Source: Rhodoluna limnophila
GTDB taxonomy: Bacteria > Actinomycetota > Actinomycetes > Actinomycetales > Microbacteriaceae
Assembly (NCBI GenBank): GCA_945883505.1
Contig: CAMCXL010000007.1
Location: 1 to 64,000 of the forward strand
Direction: 5' to 3'
Length of the DNA stretch: 64,000 nucleotides
In this document: in pieces, positions 54,165 through 63,866 of the stretch
How the letters are laid out: each line of letters starts with the position of its first letter
How positions within the stretch are numbered: position 1 is the first letter of the stretch
Notes under the pieces: generated by a model
Databases searched by the model: none
What the model was told of the DNA's origin: nothing
The model's input: the letters and a program-made list of their open reading frames with translations, nothing else
Program-made: the position numbers and the translations under genes

Positions 54165-55499
54165 ATGGCAAAGACCAAAGCAGAGTACTCGTGTGTGGAG
54201 TGTGGCTGGAGCACAGCCAAATGGGTTGGCCAGTGCGGTGAGTGCCAGTCCTGGGATACCGTCCAGCAAACCGCCCTGGGTAAGGGCCGAGGCATTGGAG
54301 TGGTTCGCTCGATAAGGCCTGCGGCCATCGGAGATAACTTTGCCGCCAAACCAATCACCGAAGTTTCCACCGAACAGGTTCACTCCCGCCCAACCGGAGT
54401 TTCAGAGTTTGACCGAGTGCTCGGAGGAGGCATTGTTCCAGGGGCGGTTGTGTTACTTTCTGGAGAGCCCGGGGTTGGTAAGTCCACCCTGCTGTTGGAA
54501 GTTGCTGCCAACAGCGCCAAATCTGGGCTCAAGGTTTTGTATGTCAGCGGTGAGGAATCAACCGGTCAGATAAAGCTGCGCGCCGATAGAACCGGCGCAC
54601 TTTCAGATAATTTGTATTTGGCTTCCGAAAATGATCTGGCAACCGTGCTTGGACAGGTTCAGCACCTAAAACCCGAGCTATTGATTGTTGACTCGGTGCA
54701 GACCATCATCGCCGGAGAAATTGATGGTGCCGCCGGTATGCCCTCTCAGGTAAGGGAAGTGGCCGCAAACTTGATCCGGGTAGCCAAAGAATCTAACCTT
54801 CCGATTATTCTCGTTGGTCATGTCACCAAAGACGGCACCGTTGCCGGACCTAGGGCGCTTGAGCACCTGGTGGATGTTGTTTGTCATTTCGAAGGAGATA
54901 GGCAAACCAGCCTTCGGTTTATTCGTACCTTTAAAAACCGCTTCGGTCCAACCGACGAGGTTGGCTGCTTCGAGATGACCGGTGATGGAATTCTCGAAGT
55001 TCCAGACCCCAGCGGACTGTTTTTGTCCCGCTCCGAAACCGAAGTTTCTGGAACCTGTGTGACTGTAACCCTTGAGGGCAAGAGAGCGATGATCTCTGAG
55101 ATCCAGGCGCTGGTTGTCAAAAGCTCAACCGCCCAACCAAGAAGAGTCACAAACGGAGTTGACTCTTCAAGAGTTGCAATGCTGCTAGCTGTCTTAGAGC
55201 GCCGAGCGGGGCTGAAGCTCTCCGAATTAGACGTTTACGTGTCAACGGTTGGCGGAGTAAAAATCTCTGAGCCTTCGGCTGATTTAGCAATCGCCCTGGC
55301 GATTGCATCAGCCATCAAGGATCAGCCCATTTCCCACGATGTGGTTGCCTTCGGCGAAATCAGCCTCGCCGGAGAAATCAGAAAAGTGAACCAAGCAGCA
55401 ATTCGACAAAACGAAGCGAAGCGACTTGGGTTTACGAAAGTAATTGACTCGAGCTTCACTCAGCTGAACAAGGCCCTGGCCGCTGGCCTAAAGGGTTAG
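54165..55499 (+). CDS. radA: DNA repair protein RadA
   Basis: A RecA-like ATPase for recombination-intermediate processing, 444 residues. The zinc finger has cysteines at about 10, 13, 24 and 27 (CVECG, CGECQ). Walker A is SGEPGVGKST, the KNRFG motif is FKNRFGPTDEVG, and the C-terminal Lon-like domain contains VSTVGGVKISEPSADLAIALA. The ATG has GGAGG four bases upstream. Confidence 0.97.
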   Translation: MAKTKAEYSCVECGWSTAKWVGQCGECQSWDTVQQTALGKGRGIGVVRSIRPAAIGDNFAAKPITEVSTEQVHSRPTGVSEFDRVLGGGIVPGAVVLLSGEPGVGKSTLLLEVAANSAKSGLKVLYVSGEESTGQIKLRADRTGALSDNLYLASENDLATVLGQVQHLKPELLIVDSVQTIIAGEIDGAAGMPSQVREVAANLIRVAKESNLPIILVGHVTKDGTVAGPRALEHLVDVVCHFEGDRQTSLRFIRTFKNRFGPTDEVGCFEMTGDGILEVPDPSGLFLSRSETEVSGTCVTVTLEGKRAMISEIQALVVKSSTAQPRRVTNGVDSSRVAMLLAVLERRAGLKLSELDVYVSTVGGVKISEPSADLAIALAIASAIKDQPISHDVVAFGEISLAGEIRKVNQAAIRQNEAKRLGFTKVIDSSFTQLNKALAAGLKG

Positions 55500-55511
55500 T
55501 TCTATTAGCTG

Positions 55512-56141
55512 CTAGTTCAGAACAAACTGCTGCGAGTTATTTGATAGCTCGCCGTTTACTTCAACCTTCAGATGATAGCTTGCTCCATCTGTGATAACCG
55601 GTGGTTGCTCCGCTCCACAACCGGAATCACTCGAGAAGACTTTTTCCCAAGGAGAGGGTTCACTCTCGATTGATTCGCCGAAGGGCAAATTGATGCTGCT
55701 ATCAACTAGTTCGTCACGATTACACTGAGCAGATTTCCAGATAACCTCATCGCCACTTTGAATCGTGAAGAGCTGGACCTTGCCGCCAGCGTTAAAGGTG
55801 CAGTCAACAGAGTTGGTGTTAGTTAGGGTGAACCAAATGTGTGGGGTTTCATCGGGTGTAAAAGCGTCTTTTATTTCGCCACTTGAAGAACCAACTCTTG
55901 CCTCAACAACAACGGTTCCTGGCGGGCAGGTCCCACCAGCTTGAACTTCAACAGAGGATTCTGCCATGCCTTCTGGTAGTTCAAGTTCGGTGGTGGAAGA
56001 TGATCCACCAAGCCAAGAAGAGATTGCGTTCACTCCAGCCCAGATCAAACCAACGAAAACAACCAAGACGATTAGCGCTGCTATTCGGCGGCGGCGGTAA
56101 ACCTCAGGGGATGGTCTTCTGGATTTAGGCATCTGGGACAT
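55512..56141 (-). CDS. Membrane-anchored extracytoplasmic protein, unknown function
   Basis: Not recognised with certainty. It has 209 residues: a basic cytoplasmic start (KSRRPSPEVYRRRR), one transmembrane helix (IAALIVLVVFVGLIWAGV), then an extracellular beta-rich domain with four cysteines (TCPPG, VDCTF, AQCNRDE, SGCGAE), probably forming disulfides. The pattern NTNSVDCTFNAGG recalls DUF4232-like domains. TAAAAT seven bases before the ATG suggests a leaderless start. It converges with radA. Confidence 0.65.
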   Translation of the reverse strand: MSQMPKSRRPSPEVYRRRRIAALIVLVVFVGLIWAGVNAISSWLGGSSSTTELELPEGMAESSVEVQAGGTCPPGTVVVEARVGSSSGEIKDAFTPDETPHIWFTLTNTNSVDCTFNAGGKVQLFTIQSGDEVIWKSAQCNRDELVDSSINLPFGESIESEPSPWEKVFSSDSGCGAEQPPVITDGASYHLKVEVNGELSNNSQQFVLN

Positions 56142-56167
56142 GCCTCTAATTTTAGGATTTGGGGTAT

Positions 56168-56671
56168 CTAGAGCTGCTTAAGCATGCGTGTGTTGCCTAA
56201 AGTATTTTGTTTCACCCTTGCCAAATCAAGAAACTCGGCAATACCTTCATCGTGTGATCGAACTAGTTCGGCATAAACCTCTGGTTCGACCGGAGTTTCC
56301 GAGATTGGTTGAAACCCGAGCTTGGCAAAGAATTCAACTTCGAAGGTCAGGCAAAAGATGCGCTTTAGTCCAATAGCTTTTGCTCTTTCCAAAAGGCTTT
56401 CCAAAATCATCTTTCCGATGCCCTTGCCCTGGTGAGCCTCGGCGATAGCCAGAGTTCTAACCTCGCCTAGGTCTTCCCACATCACATGTAAAGCCCCACA
56501 ACCAATTACCTTGCCGGATGCGTCTTCGGCAACCAAAAACTCCTGGACCGATTCGTAAAGTTCAACTCGCTCTTTGCCAAGCAGCACGCGCGACTGAATC
56601 AGCGGACCACAAAGATCGGCAATGGTTCCGATGTCTTTGGTCTTAGCAGGCCTGACCTTGATTGATTCCAT
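56168..56671 (-). CDS. GNAT N-acetyltransferase (ArgA-like)
   Basis: 167 residues with the acetyl-CoA motif RTLAIAEAHQGKGIGKMILE near residues 72-91, and FFAKLGFQPISE. The overall form resembles the single-domain N-acetylglutamate synthase of actinobacteria (compare Rv2747), so a role in arginine synthesis is likely but not proven. It lies 10 nt after clpC on the same strand. Its -10 (TAACAT) starts with the clpC stop codon. Confidence 0.8.
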   Translation of the reverse strand: MESIKVRPAKTKDIGTIADLCGPLIQSRVLLGKERVELYESVQEFLVAEDASGKVIGCGALHVMWEDLGEVRTLAIAEAHQGKGIGKMILESLLERAKAIGLKRIFCLTFEVEFFAKLGFQPISETPVEPEVYAELVRSHDEGIAEFLDLARVKQNTLGNTRMLKQL

Positions 56672-56678
56672 CTAACAA

Positions 56679-56684
56679 ATGTTA
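56679..56684 (-). promoter_or_regulatory. -10 element overlapping the clpC stop codon, for the GNAT gene
   Basis: Minus-strand TAACAT ends seven bases before the ATG of the acetyltransferase gene. Its TAA is the clpC stop codon. Confidence 0.5.
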
Positions 56685-59141
56685 GGCGGTTTGAGGCACT
56701 GATTCGCGAACTTCGTTCGCGAAGACAAATTCTCCCCCAACAAAATCAACCTTGATGTGGCTGGAGTTCTTGAGGTTACCCTCAAGAATCTGCTCGGATA
56801 TCCGGTCTTCAATCTCTCGCTGAACGGCTCGGCGAAGTGGCCTTGCCCCAAGGCTTGGCTCCCAGCCGATCTCCATCAGACGCTGCTTAGCGGCATCGGT
56901 TAGCTCAAGGGTCAGATCGCGCTCTTCGAGGCGAGTGGCAAGGCGCTTGATGAACAGCTCAACAACCTGGAGTAGCTCTGACTGGGTTAGCTGTGGGAAG
57001 ACGATGGTTTCATCGACGCGGTTTAGGAACTCAGGTCTAAAGCTGCGCTTTAGTTCTTCGTTAACCTTTGCCTTCATCAGCTGGTAGTCGTTATCGGAAG
57101 AGCCCTCGAGGCTAAAGCCCATAGCTCCGCGGGAGATGTCCCTGGCTCCAAGGTTTGTGGTCATGATGATCACGGTGTTCTTGAAGTCAATGACTCGGCC
57201 CTGACCGTCGGTTAGACGACCCTCTTCAAGAATCTGAAGCAGCGAGTTAAAGATATCCGGGTGAGCCTTTTCGATTTCATCGAATAGAACAACCGAGAAC
57301 GGCTTGCGGCGAACCTTTTCGGTTAGCTGGCCACCTTCTTCGAATCCAACAAATCCTGGAGGAGCACCGAACAAGCGAGACACGGTGTGCTTCTCGCCAT
57401 ACTCTGACATGTCCAGCGAGATCAGAGCATTCTCATCGTCGAATAGGAATTCAGCCAATGCCTTGGCAAGTTCTGTTTTACCAACACCGGTAGGACCGGC
57501 AAAGATAAATGATCCGGAAGGGCGCTTCGGGTCTTTCAGACCCGCGCGCTGACGACGGATGGTCTTAGAAAGCGCAGCAATTGCAACTTCCTGACCAATG
57601 ACGCGCTTGTGTAGCTCGTCTTCCATGAAAATAAGCTTTGCGCTTTCTTCCTCGGTGAGCTTGAACACGGGAATTCCGGTAGCTTGTGCCAGAACTTCTG
57701 CGATCAGTCCCTCGTCCACAATTCCTTGAGCAGCAACATTTCCTTTTCGGAAGGTCTTTTCAAGCTGGGCACGCTCTGCGGTTAGCTTTTTCTCCTCGTC
57801 GCGCTTTGATGCGGCAAGTTCAAAATCCTGTCCCTCGATGGCCTTTTCTTTTTCAACCCTCACTGCAACAATTCGCTCTTCTATTTCGCGAAGCTCTGGT
57901 GGCGAAGAAAGAATGGACAGGCGTAATCTTGCACCCGCTTCATCCAGTAGGTCGATTGCTTTATCCGGAAGGAAGCGGTCGGTGACGTAGCGATCAGAAA
58001 GTGATGCGGCTGCAACGATCGCACCATCGGTAATTGAAACCTTGTGGTGGGCCTCGTAGCGGTCGCGAAGACCCTTCAAGATGTTGATGGTGTGTGGCAG
58101 GGATGGCTCGTTGACCTGCACCGACTGGAATCTGCGTGCCAGGGCAGCGTCTTTTTCAAAGTGCTTTCGGTACTCATCCAGTGTTGTTGCACCAATGGTC
58201 TGTAGTTCACCGCGCGCAAGCATCGGCTTGAGAATCGAAGCTGCGTCAATCGCACCTTCGGCAGCACCGGCACCAACTAGGGTGTGGATCTCATCGATGA
58301 AAGTAATGATGTCGCCGCGGGTGCGGATTTCTTTGGTTACTTTCTTGAGGCGCTCTTCGAAGTCTCCGCGGTAGCGGCTACCGGCAATTAAAGATCCGAG
58401 GTCAAGGGTGTAAAGCTGTTTATCCTTTAGAGTTTCTGGAACGTTGCCGGAAATGATTGCCTGAGCAAGACCTTCAACAACTGCAGTTTTTCCTACCCCC
58501 GGTTCACCAATTAGCACCGGGTTGTTTTTTGATCTGCGAGAAAGAATTTGCATGACGCGCTCGATCTCGCGCTCACGACCGATTACCGGGTCAAGCTTTC
58601 CTTCGGCTGCTGACTGGGTAAGGTTCTTGCCGTACTGGTCGAGGATCTGCGAACCCTTTTGCGGGGCGACTTGTTCGCCACCAACCTGAACGGTTTCTTT
58701 TCCTTGGAATCCAGAAAGTAACTGAATAACCTGCTGACGAACACGGTTGGTGTCAGCGCCTAGGCGAGTAAGAACTTGAGCCGCAACACCCTCACCCTCG
58801 CGAATAAGACCCAACAACAAGTGTTCGGTTCCGATGTATGAGTGGCCAAGCTGAAGAGCTTCGCGAAGCGAAAGCTCTAGAACTTTCTTGGCACGGGGTG
58901 TGAAGGGAATGTGACCAGAGGGAGCCTGCTGTCCCTGACCGATGATTTCTTGAACCTGGTCACGAACGGCGTCTAGGTTAATGCCGAGCGACTCGAGGGC
59001 CTTGGCTGCGACGCCTTCGCCTTCGTGGATTAGACCCAAAAGAATGTGTTCGGTTCCGATGTAGTTGTGGTTTAGAAGCTTGGCTTCTTCCTGGGCCAGA
59101 ACAACGACTCGTCTAGCCTTATCGGTGAACTTCTCAAACAT
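56682..59141 (-). CDS. clpC: ATP-dependent Clp protease ATP-binding subunit ClpC
   Basis: A Hsp100 unfoldase of 819 residues for ClpP. Two N-terminal repeats (residues 1-145, each with [12 protein letters not shown] or [12 protein letters not shown]) are followed by AAA1 ([14 protein letters not shown]), a UVR-like middle region ([18 protein letters not shown]) and AAA2 ([25 protein letters not shown]). The ATG at 59141 with AAGGAG is right; the open frame upstream is spurious. Order clpC-lysS-panC-folKBP is conserved in actinobacteria. Confidence 0.97.
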   Translation of the reverse strand: MFEKFTDKARRVVVLAQEEAKLLNHNYIGTEHILLGLIHEGEGVAAKALESLGINLDAVRDQVQEIIGQGQQAPSGHIPFTPRAKKVLELSLREALQLGHSYIGTEHLLLGLIREGEGVAAQVLTRLGADTNRVRQQVIQLLSGFQGKETVQVGGEQVAPQKGSQILDQYGKNLTQSAAEGKLDPVIGREREIERVMQILSRRSKNNPVLIGEPGVGKTAVVEGLAQAIISGNVPETLKDKQLYTLDLGSLIAGSRYRGDFEERLKKVTKEIRTRGDIITFIDEIHTLVGAGAAEGAIDAASILKPMLARGELQTIGATTLDEYRKHFEKDAALARRFQSVQVNEPSLPHTINILKGLRDRYEAHHKVSITDGAIVAAASLSDRYVTDRFLPDKAIDLLDEAGARLRLSILSSPPELREIEERIVAVRVEKEKAIEGQDFELAASKRDEEKKLTAERAQLEKTFRKGNVAAQGIVDEGLIAEVLAQATGIPVFKLTEEESAKLIFMEDELHKRVIGQEVAIAALSKTIRRQRAGLKDPKRPSGSFIFAGPTGVGKTELAKALAEFLFDDENALISLDMSEYGEKHTVSRLFGAPPGFVGFEEGGQLTEKVRRKPFSVVLFDEIEKAHPDIFNSLLQILEEGRLTDGQGRVIDFKNTVIIMTTNLGARDISRGAMGFSLEGSSDNDYQLMKAKVNEELKRSFRPEFLNRVDETIVFPQLTQSELLQVVELFIKRLATRLEERDLTLELTDAAKQRLMEIGWEPSLGARPLRRAVQREIEDRISEQILEGNLKNSSHIKVDFVGGEFVFANEVRESVPQTA

Positions 59142-59226
59142 CTTGTCACTCCTTGTTTGGGGCATTAAAAATGCCCTAGGTAAAGATGTTAACCAGCCCG
59201 AAGGGTCTAAAGAAGGCTTGTTCGCC

Positions 59227-59430
59227 CTAGGCGTTAGAGGCTTTTTCGCGCTTGGCGCGCTCCTCGGCCTCAATCCTGGCGTAAACCTTGCGCTCGGTGG
59301 CATCGGCGCGGAAGATCCCGCGCATAACCACGTAGAACAGGATTCCCATAAGAACCGGGGGGATTATCGACATACCGAAGTCCCCTAGCCATTCCAGCGG
59401 GGTCAGTTGAACTAGTTCGATTTCTTCCAT
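59227..59430 (-). CDS. Small single-span membrane protein
   Basis: 67 residues with one transmembrane helix (SIIPPVLMGILFYVVMRGIF) and a charged helical tail (RKVYARIEAEERAKREKA). I do not recognise the family. It lies between lysS and clpC, where mycobacteria carry lsr2; the sequence is not related to Lsr2. It starts only 13 nt after lysS, so it is probably in the same transcript. Confidence 0.75.
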   Translation of the reverse strand: MEEIELVQLTPLEWLGDFGMSIIPPVLMGILFYVVMRGIFRADATERKVYARIEAEERAKREKASNA

Positions 59431-59443
59431 TTCAACTACTAGT

Positions 59444-60931
59444 TTACTTCACCAGCGGGAACAAAATAGTTTCGCGAATTCCAAGGCCGGTGAGGCTCAT
59501 CAGCAACCGGTCGATTCCCATACCCATGCCACCCGATGGTGGCATTCCAAACTCCAAGGCCTTTAGGAACTCTTCGTCTAACTTCATCGCCTCCGGGTCA
59601 CCGGTTTTTGCAAGGGCGGCTTGTGCAACGAATCGCTCGCGCTGGATTACCGGGTCAACAAGCTCGGAGTATCCGGTTGCTTGCTCGTAGCCGCGGATAT
59701 ACAAATCCCACTTTTCAACTACACCCTTCTTATCGCGGTGATCGCGAGTCAAAGGTGAAGTGTCAACCGGGAAGTCCATCACGAAGGTTGGTTTTTTAAG
59801 ACCCGGCTTCACAAAGTGCTCCCAAAGCTCTTCGACATACTTGCCGTGCAGTGGGTGGTCGATTTCAATATCGACCTTGTCAGCAATTTTCTTGAGCTCC
59901 GCCATCGGAGTCTCCGGTGTGATTTCTTGACCTGCTGCAGAAGATAATGACTCGAACATTGAAACCCTGTCCCACTCACCCGATAAGTCGTTTTCTTCGC
60001 CGCCGTCTAAGGCAACTACTTGAGTACCGAAAACATCCTGAGCGGCGTTTTGAATAAGTTTCTGAGTCAGCTCAGCCATTGTGCTGTAGTCGCCGTAAGC
60101 CTGGTAAGCCTCGAGCATTGCAAACTCCGGCGAGTGAGTTGAGTCAGCACCCTCGTTCCTGAAGTTTCGGTTTATCTCAAAAACTCTTTCGATGCCGCCA
60201 ACTACCGCGCGCTTCAAATAAAGCTCAGGCGCGATGCGAAGAAATAGCTCCATGTCGAAGGCGTTCATGTGGGTTTTGAAAGGTCTAGCCGATGCGCCGC
60301 CGTGCATGGACTGCAGCATTGGGGTTTCAACCTCAAGGTACAGATCGTTGGCAAAGGTATTCCGAAGCGACTGCATAACCTGGGAGCGAATCTTCACAAC
60401 CTCGCGAGCTCGGTCGCGAACAATCAAATCTATGTACCTGTGGCGAACACGAAACTCCTCGGATAGCTCGTTGTGAAGGTTTGGAAGCGGACGGATGGTC
60501 TTGGCAGCCATCTTCCAGCTCTCAACCAATATGCTCAGCTCGCCGCGCTTTGAGGTGATTACTTCACCGTCAACAAATAAGTGATCGCCTAGATCAACTA
60601 ATTCTTTGTATAGCTCTAGGTTTTCCTCGCCGACTTTATCGAGGCTAACCATGGCCTGAATTCTTTCGCCGTCACCGGCTTGCAAAGTTGCAAAGCAAAG
60701 CTTTCCGGTGTTTCTTGCAAAAACCACGCGTCCAGCAATTGCAACCTTCTTGCCAGTGACTGCGTCAATCTCAAGATCCGGAAATTCCGCTCTAACCTCT
60801 GAGATGGTGTGGGTGAGGGGTAAAGAAACCGGATATGCATCGGAAAGGTCATTAAGTTTTTCGCGCTTTGCCATACGAATGGCAATTTGCTCGGGAAGAT
60901 CTTCTGATTCGTTTTCTAGATTGTCAGTCAT
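59444..60931 (-). CDS. lysS: Lysyl-tRNA synthetase, class II
   Basis: A class IIb enzyme of 495 residues. OB-fold residues 60-150 contact the anticodon. Motif 2 is FEINRNFRNEGADSTHSPEFA, and motif 3 is PPSGGMGMGIDRLLMSLTG. The lysine-binding region VDTSPLTRDHRDKKG is present. GGAGA lies upstream of the ATG. There is no MprF-like fused domain. It lies 16 nt after panC. Confidence 0.97.
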   Translation of the reverse strand: MTDNLENESEDLPEQIAIRMAKREKLNDLSDAYPVSLPLTHTISEVRAEFPDLEIDAVTGKKVAIAGRVVFARNTGKLCFATLQAGDGERIQAMVSLDKVGEENLELYKELVDLGDHLFVDGEVITSKRGELSILVESWKMAAKTIRPLPNLHNELSEEFRVRHRYIDLIVRDRAREVVKIRSQVMQSLRNTFANDLYLEVETPMLQSMHGGASARPFKTHMNAFDMELFLRIAPELYLKRAVVGGIERVFEINRNFRNEGADSTHSPEFAMLEAYQAYGDYSTMAELTQKLIQNAAQDVFGTQVVALDGGEENDLSGEWDRVSMFESLSSAAGQEITPETPMAELKKIADKVDIEIDHPLHGKYVEELWEHFVKPGLKKPTFVMDFPVDTSPLTRDHRDKKGVVEKWDLYIRGYEQATGYSELVDPVIQRERFVAQAALAKTGDPEAMKLDEEFLKALEFGMPPSGGMGMGIDRLLMSLTGLGIRETILFPLVK

Positions 60932-60947
60932 TGGCCTTTTACTTCTC

Positions 60948-61811
60948 CTAGAAGGTGATCAACCCGTTATCAATAAGTCTTACGTCACCTACGGTTGCGG
61001 CAACAATCATCAGAGCTTGGCCAGTGAAACCTTCTTCGATTGGCTCGAAGCTTGCCGGATTGACCAAGGCCAGATAGTCAAGTTTAGCCTCCGGAGCCAA
61101 AGTAAAGACGGAGCTCGCGGAGAAGTATGCACCGGGTGCTCCACCACCTCGCTTGGCTGCAAGGCTAGCTTCAGCCAGTGCTTCCGAAAGTGTGAGCGCC
61201 AGACCAAGCTGTGACTTGGACAAACGGTTATTGCGACTTGAAAGAGCCAGTCCCTTGGAGTCTCGAATAGTTGGACCCTCAATAATTTCAATTGGGTCGC
61301 GAACTCCAAGGGGGTTTTGACCCTTAACCATTTGGCGAATCAGAAAAAGCTGTTGAGCGTCTTTGGCACCAAAGACTGCGTAGTCGGGCTGGACAATATC
61401 GAAAAGCCTGGATACCACCGTGAGCATGCCATCGAAGTGCCCGGGTCTTGCTTCTCCCTCGTAAACTTTGCCAATTTGCCCGGCTGTCTGAGTGATCTCA
61501 AAGTTTCCGTCTGGGTAGATTTCGTCAACGGTTGGCAAAAATAATAGGTCGACGCCGGCCTTAGCTAAGGCCTTGGCGTCGGCATCTTCACTTCTTGGGT
61601 ACAGCTCGAAATCTGCCGAACTAGTAAATTGCAGTGGGTTTACAAATATCGATGCCACCACAAGGTCAGCTTGCTTTTTGGCAATTTCAACAAGAGATAG
61701 GTGTCCCTGGTGAATCGAGCCCATGGTTGGGACAAAGGCGACTTTCTTGCCCGAGATTTTGGTTCGCGAGACCACTAGCGCAACATCCGCTACCGTCCTC
61801 ACGACCTTCAT
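60948..61811 (-). CDS. panC: Pantothenate synthetase
   Basis: Joins pantoate and beta-alanine with ATP. It has 287 residues, with VPTMGSIHQGHLSLV (the HxGH motif) near residues 28-42, ARPGHFDGMLTVVSRLFDIV and YAVFGAKDAQQL. The KSKS-type site is DSKGLALSSRNNRLS. Its ATG directly follows the stop of the DUF2520 gene. No panD is present in the window. Confidence 0.97.
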   Translation of the reverse strand: MKVVRTVADVALVVSRTKISGKKVAFVPTMGSIHQGHLSLVEIAKKQADLVVASIFVNPLQFTSSADFELYPRSEDADAKALAKAGVDLLFLPTVDEIYPDGNFEITQTAGQIGKVYEGEARPGHFDGMLTVVSRLFDIVQPDYAVFGAKDAQQLFLIRQMVKGQNPLGVRDPIEIIEGPTIRDSKGLALSSRNNRLSKSQLGLALTLSEALAEASLAAKRGGGAPGAYFSASSVFTLAPEAKLDYLALVNPASFEPIEEGFTGQALMIVAATVGDVRLIDNGLITF

Positions 61812-62519
61812 CTAAAGATCCCCTATCAAATCTTCCGGATTGATCTGACGGTGTCCCTTGGACAGCGCCTGATCCACCGCACTTTCTATTACCGGGGCAA
61901 TAACCAATGAGGGGTTTTCAACCCCAGCCTGCTCCAGTAATCCAACTGCCTGATTAACTATCATTGCGGAAAAGTTGCTGGCAACAGCTATTGCCTCGGC
62001 ATAGCTAGCTCGTGCCTTGCTTGCGATAACAATCGGCTCGGCTCCCATCTCAATAACCAGAGCCTGGGCGATAGGGAGTGCAACAGCGGGAGCGCTCACT
62101 GCAAAGAAACTTTCCTTCATGCGGTTTATATCCAAGCTGGTTCCGGTGAATCGCATGGCCGGGTGAATCGCCAGCGGAATGGCTCCCTTGGCTTGCGCTG
62201 AAAAAAGAATTTCGTGATCGTATTCAGCTGCCAGGTGAACAACCAATTGACCGGCTCGGAAAAAATCAGAAAGTCTAGAAACGGTGCTTTCGATTTCCGA
62301 ACTGGGAACGGCCAGTAACACAAGCTCCGATGCAGCCAAGATCTCCTCGTCGGATAACTTCTTAGCTAGCGGGAGCATTAGCTCGATCCGCTCGTCAGTG
62401 TCGAGCGGATCAGTTGTGATGGCAACGACTTGATGTCCGGCTGCCAAAAGCGCCTGTGCCATAGCAATTCCGGCAATCTCGGAGCCCACTACACCAATGC
62501 TTAGTCTTCCCTGCTTCAC
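61812..62519 (-). CDS. Rossmann-like/DUF2520 protein
   Basis: 235 residues. The N-terminal Rossmann motif is IGVVGSEIAGIAMAQALLAAG, a variant of the usual GxGxxG. The later part (AIHPAMRFTGTSLDINRM, ASNFSAMIVNQAVGLLEQAG) matches DUF2520. Family members are encoded next to panC in actinobacteria (compare Rv3603c) and may be oxidoreductases; the reaction is unknown. It overlaps the DUF3180 gene by ATGA. Confidence 0.82.
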   Translation of the reverse strand: MKQGRLSIGVVGSEIAGIAMAQALLAAGHQVVAITTDPLDTDERIELMLPLAKKLSDEEILAASELVLLAVPSSEIESTVSRLSDFFRAGQLVVHLAAEYDHEILFSAQAKGAIPLAIHPAMRFTGTSLDINRMKESFFAVSAPAVALPIAQALVIEMGAEPIVIASKARASYAEAIAVASNFSAMIVNQAVGLLEQAGVENPSLVIAPVIESAVDQALSKGHRQINPEDLIGDL

Positions 62520-63001
62520 GAGGTCACCGCCTGGTCGGGATCTGGAGTTGGGTCATTCGGCAGTCTGCAAATCTGCTCTGTGACAAAAGCCGAGGCAATT
62601 AACGCCAAGCTTGCCAAAAAGCCAAGTCCGTTTTGTATTGCTAGCACTTGGACTACCACTGGGCTAAGCAACTGGTATCCAACTACCCCGAGGTGCCAGC
62701 CGGCAAATAATGCACCTGCAATCGCACTTGCCTTGGCAAGTAATAAAACCCGCACCGCATAAAACGGATCAACTCGTTTTGGTCTTTTGACTGCCGCATC
62801 TTTTAGGGCACTTCGGTAGCGCCAAATCGGAATTGAAAGCGCCAGCAAAACAATTCCGATTGCCCCAAGGGTCAAAATCAAATTCGCCGGTGAAACCGGT
62901 ACTGGGAATCCTCTGCCAACTAGTAGCGCAGCAATGAAGTATCCAGTGACCGCAGCAATTAAGGCCAGCAGGAACAGAAAACTCAGCTTGGTCGGTTTCA
63001 T
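62516..63001 (-). CDS. DUF3180 membrane protein
   Basis: 161 residues with four transmembrane segments in two pairs (FLFLLALIAAVTGYFIAALL, LILTLGAIGIVLLALSIPIW, then two later). It is a match to actinobacterial DUF3180, always near folK. Function unknown. It overlaps folK and the DUF2520 gene by four bases each. Confidence 0.83.
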   Translation of the reverse strand: MKPTKLSFLFLLALIAAVTGYFIAALLVGRGFPVPVSPANLILTLGAIGIVLLALSIPIWRYRSALKDAAVKRPKRVDPFYAVRVLLLAKASAIAGALFAGWHLGVVGYQLLSPVVVQVLAIQNGLGFLASLALIASAFVTEQICRLPNDPTPDPDQAVTS

Positions 63002-63495
63002 ACTTTTACGCTCACCTGACCGGTCATCGAGCTTGCAAGATCTGCGACCTTGCCGTGGCCTGGTAAAACTGCATCTTCGTCCATCATGAACCAGGGCACC
63101 AAAACAAATGCTCGCTGATGAGATCTTGGATGCGGGATGGTCAAATGCTTAGAAGATTTGAAGACATCTTCGTAGGTGATGATGTCGATATCCAGTGTTC
63201 TGGAACCCCACCTGTGTAAACGGATTCTCCCGTGCAGGTTTTCAATGCGGGTGATTTCCTCGAGCAGCTTCTTTGGTCGAAGTTGGGTGGCAATTTTGAT
63301 GACACCGTTTAGGTAAGGAGGTAGCGACTCATCGAGACCTGATTGAGTCAGCGCAACCGACTCAACAAGTGGTGAACGCTCCAAGACCCGGATTTTTTTG
63401 TGAGCGGCAAGTTGCCAGATGGCGGTTTCGATGGTTTTCTCTCGCTCTCCAAGGTTTGCCCCAAGAGCCAAAACCGCTATCTTCCAAGTTCTCAT
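62998..63495 (-). CDS. folK: 2-amino-4-hydroxy-6-hydroxymethyldihydropteridine pyrophosphokinase
   Basis: 165 residues. It transfers pyrophosphate to the pterin in folate synthesis. Typical are ALGANLGEREKTIETAI, the LDIDIITYED metal site and LTIPHPRSHQRAFVLVPW. It overlaps folB by one base. Confidence 0.95.
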   Translation of the reverse strand: MRTWKIAVLALGANLGEREKTIETAIWQLAAHKKIRVLERSPLVESVALTQSGLDESLPPYLNGVIKIATQLRPKKLLEEITRIENLHGRIRLHRWGSRTLDIDIITYEDVFKSSKHLTIPHPRSHQRAFVLVPWFMMDEDAVLPGHGKVADLASSMTGQVSVKV

Positions 63496-63866
63496 CAGCT
63501 TTTTGCTTTTGCCTTGGAGGTGACTTGGACGGTGTCGAAGTAAAGATCGATTGGAGCATCCGGCTTTGAAACGGTAATTTTCACCTTCTTGGCCCAGGGG
63601 CTTGCCGCAAATAAAACCTCGTCTGCCAGACGCTGAGACAGTGTCTCCAAAAGATTGACCGGGTTGTTTCTAACGTTTTCGGAAATCAGATTGGCAATCT
63701 CGGCATAGCTGACGGTGTTTGCGATATCGTCTGTTGCGCTTGCTCGCTCTGAGTCGATTGTGATGGTTGCGTCAACTATGAAGTATTGGCCGTCTTGACG
63801 CTCGTGTTCTAGTACTCCGTGATAGCCATAAACCCGAAGGCCCACAATTTTGATCTTTTGGGTCAT
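63495..63866 (-). CDS. folB: Dihydroneopterin aldolase
   Basis: 123 residues. It cleaves dihydroneopterin in folate synthesis. It shows LRVYGYHGVLEHERQDGQYF with the conserved tyrosine and glutamate, TVSYAEIANLI, and the C-terminal KVKITVSKPDAPI. It starts right after the folP stop codon (TAA then ATG). Confidence 0.95.
   Translation of the reverse strand: MTQKIKIVGLRVYGYHGVLEHERQDGQYFIVDATITIDSERASATDDIANTVSYAEIANLISENVRNNPVNLLETLSQRLADEVLFAASPWAKKVKITVSKPDAPIDLYFDTVQVTSKAKAKS

Noticed and set aside
56682-59303. ClpC with 54 extra N-terminal residues
   Set aside because: The MFEKFTDKA start is universal in ClpC and has a strong ribosome site; the extension overlaps the small membrane protein gene.
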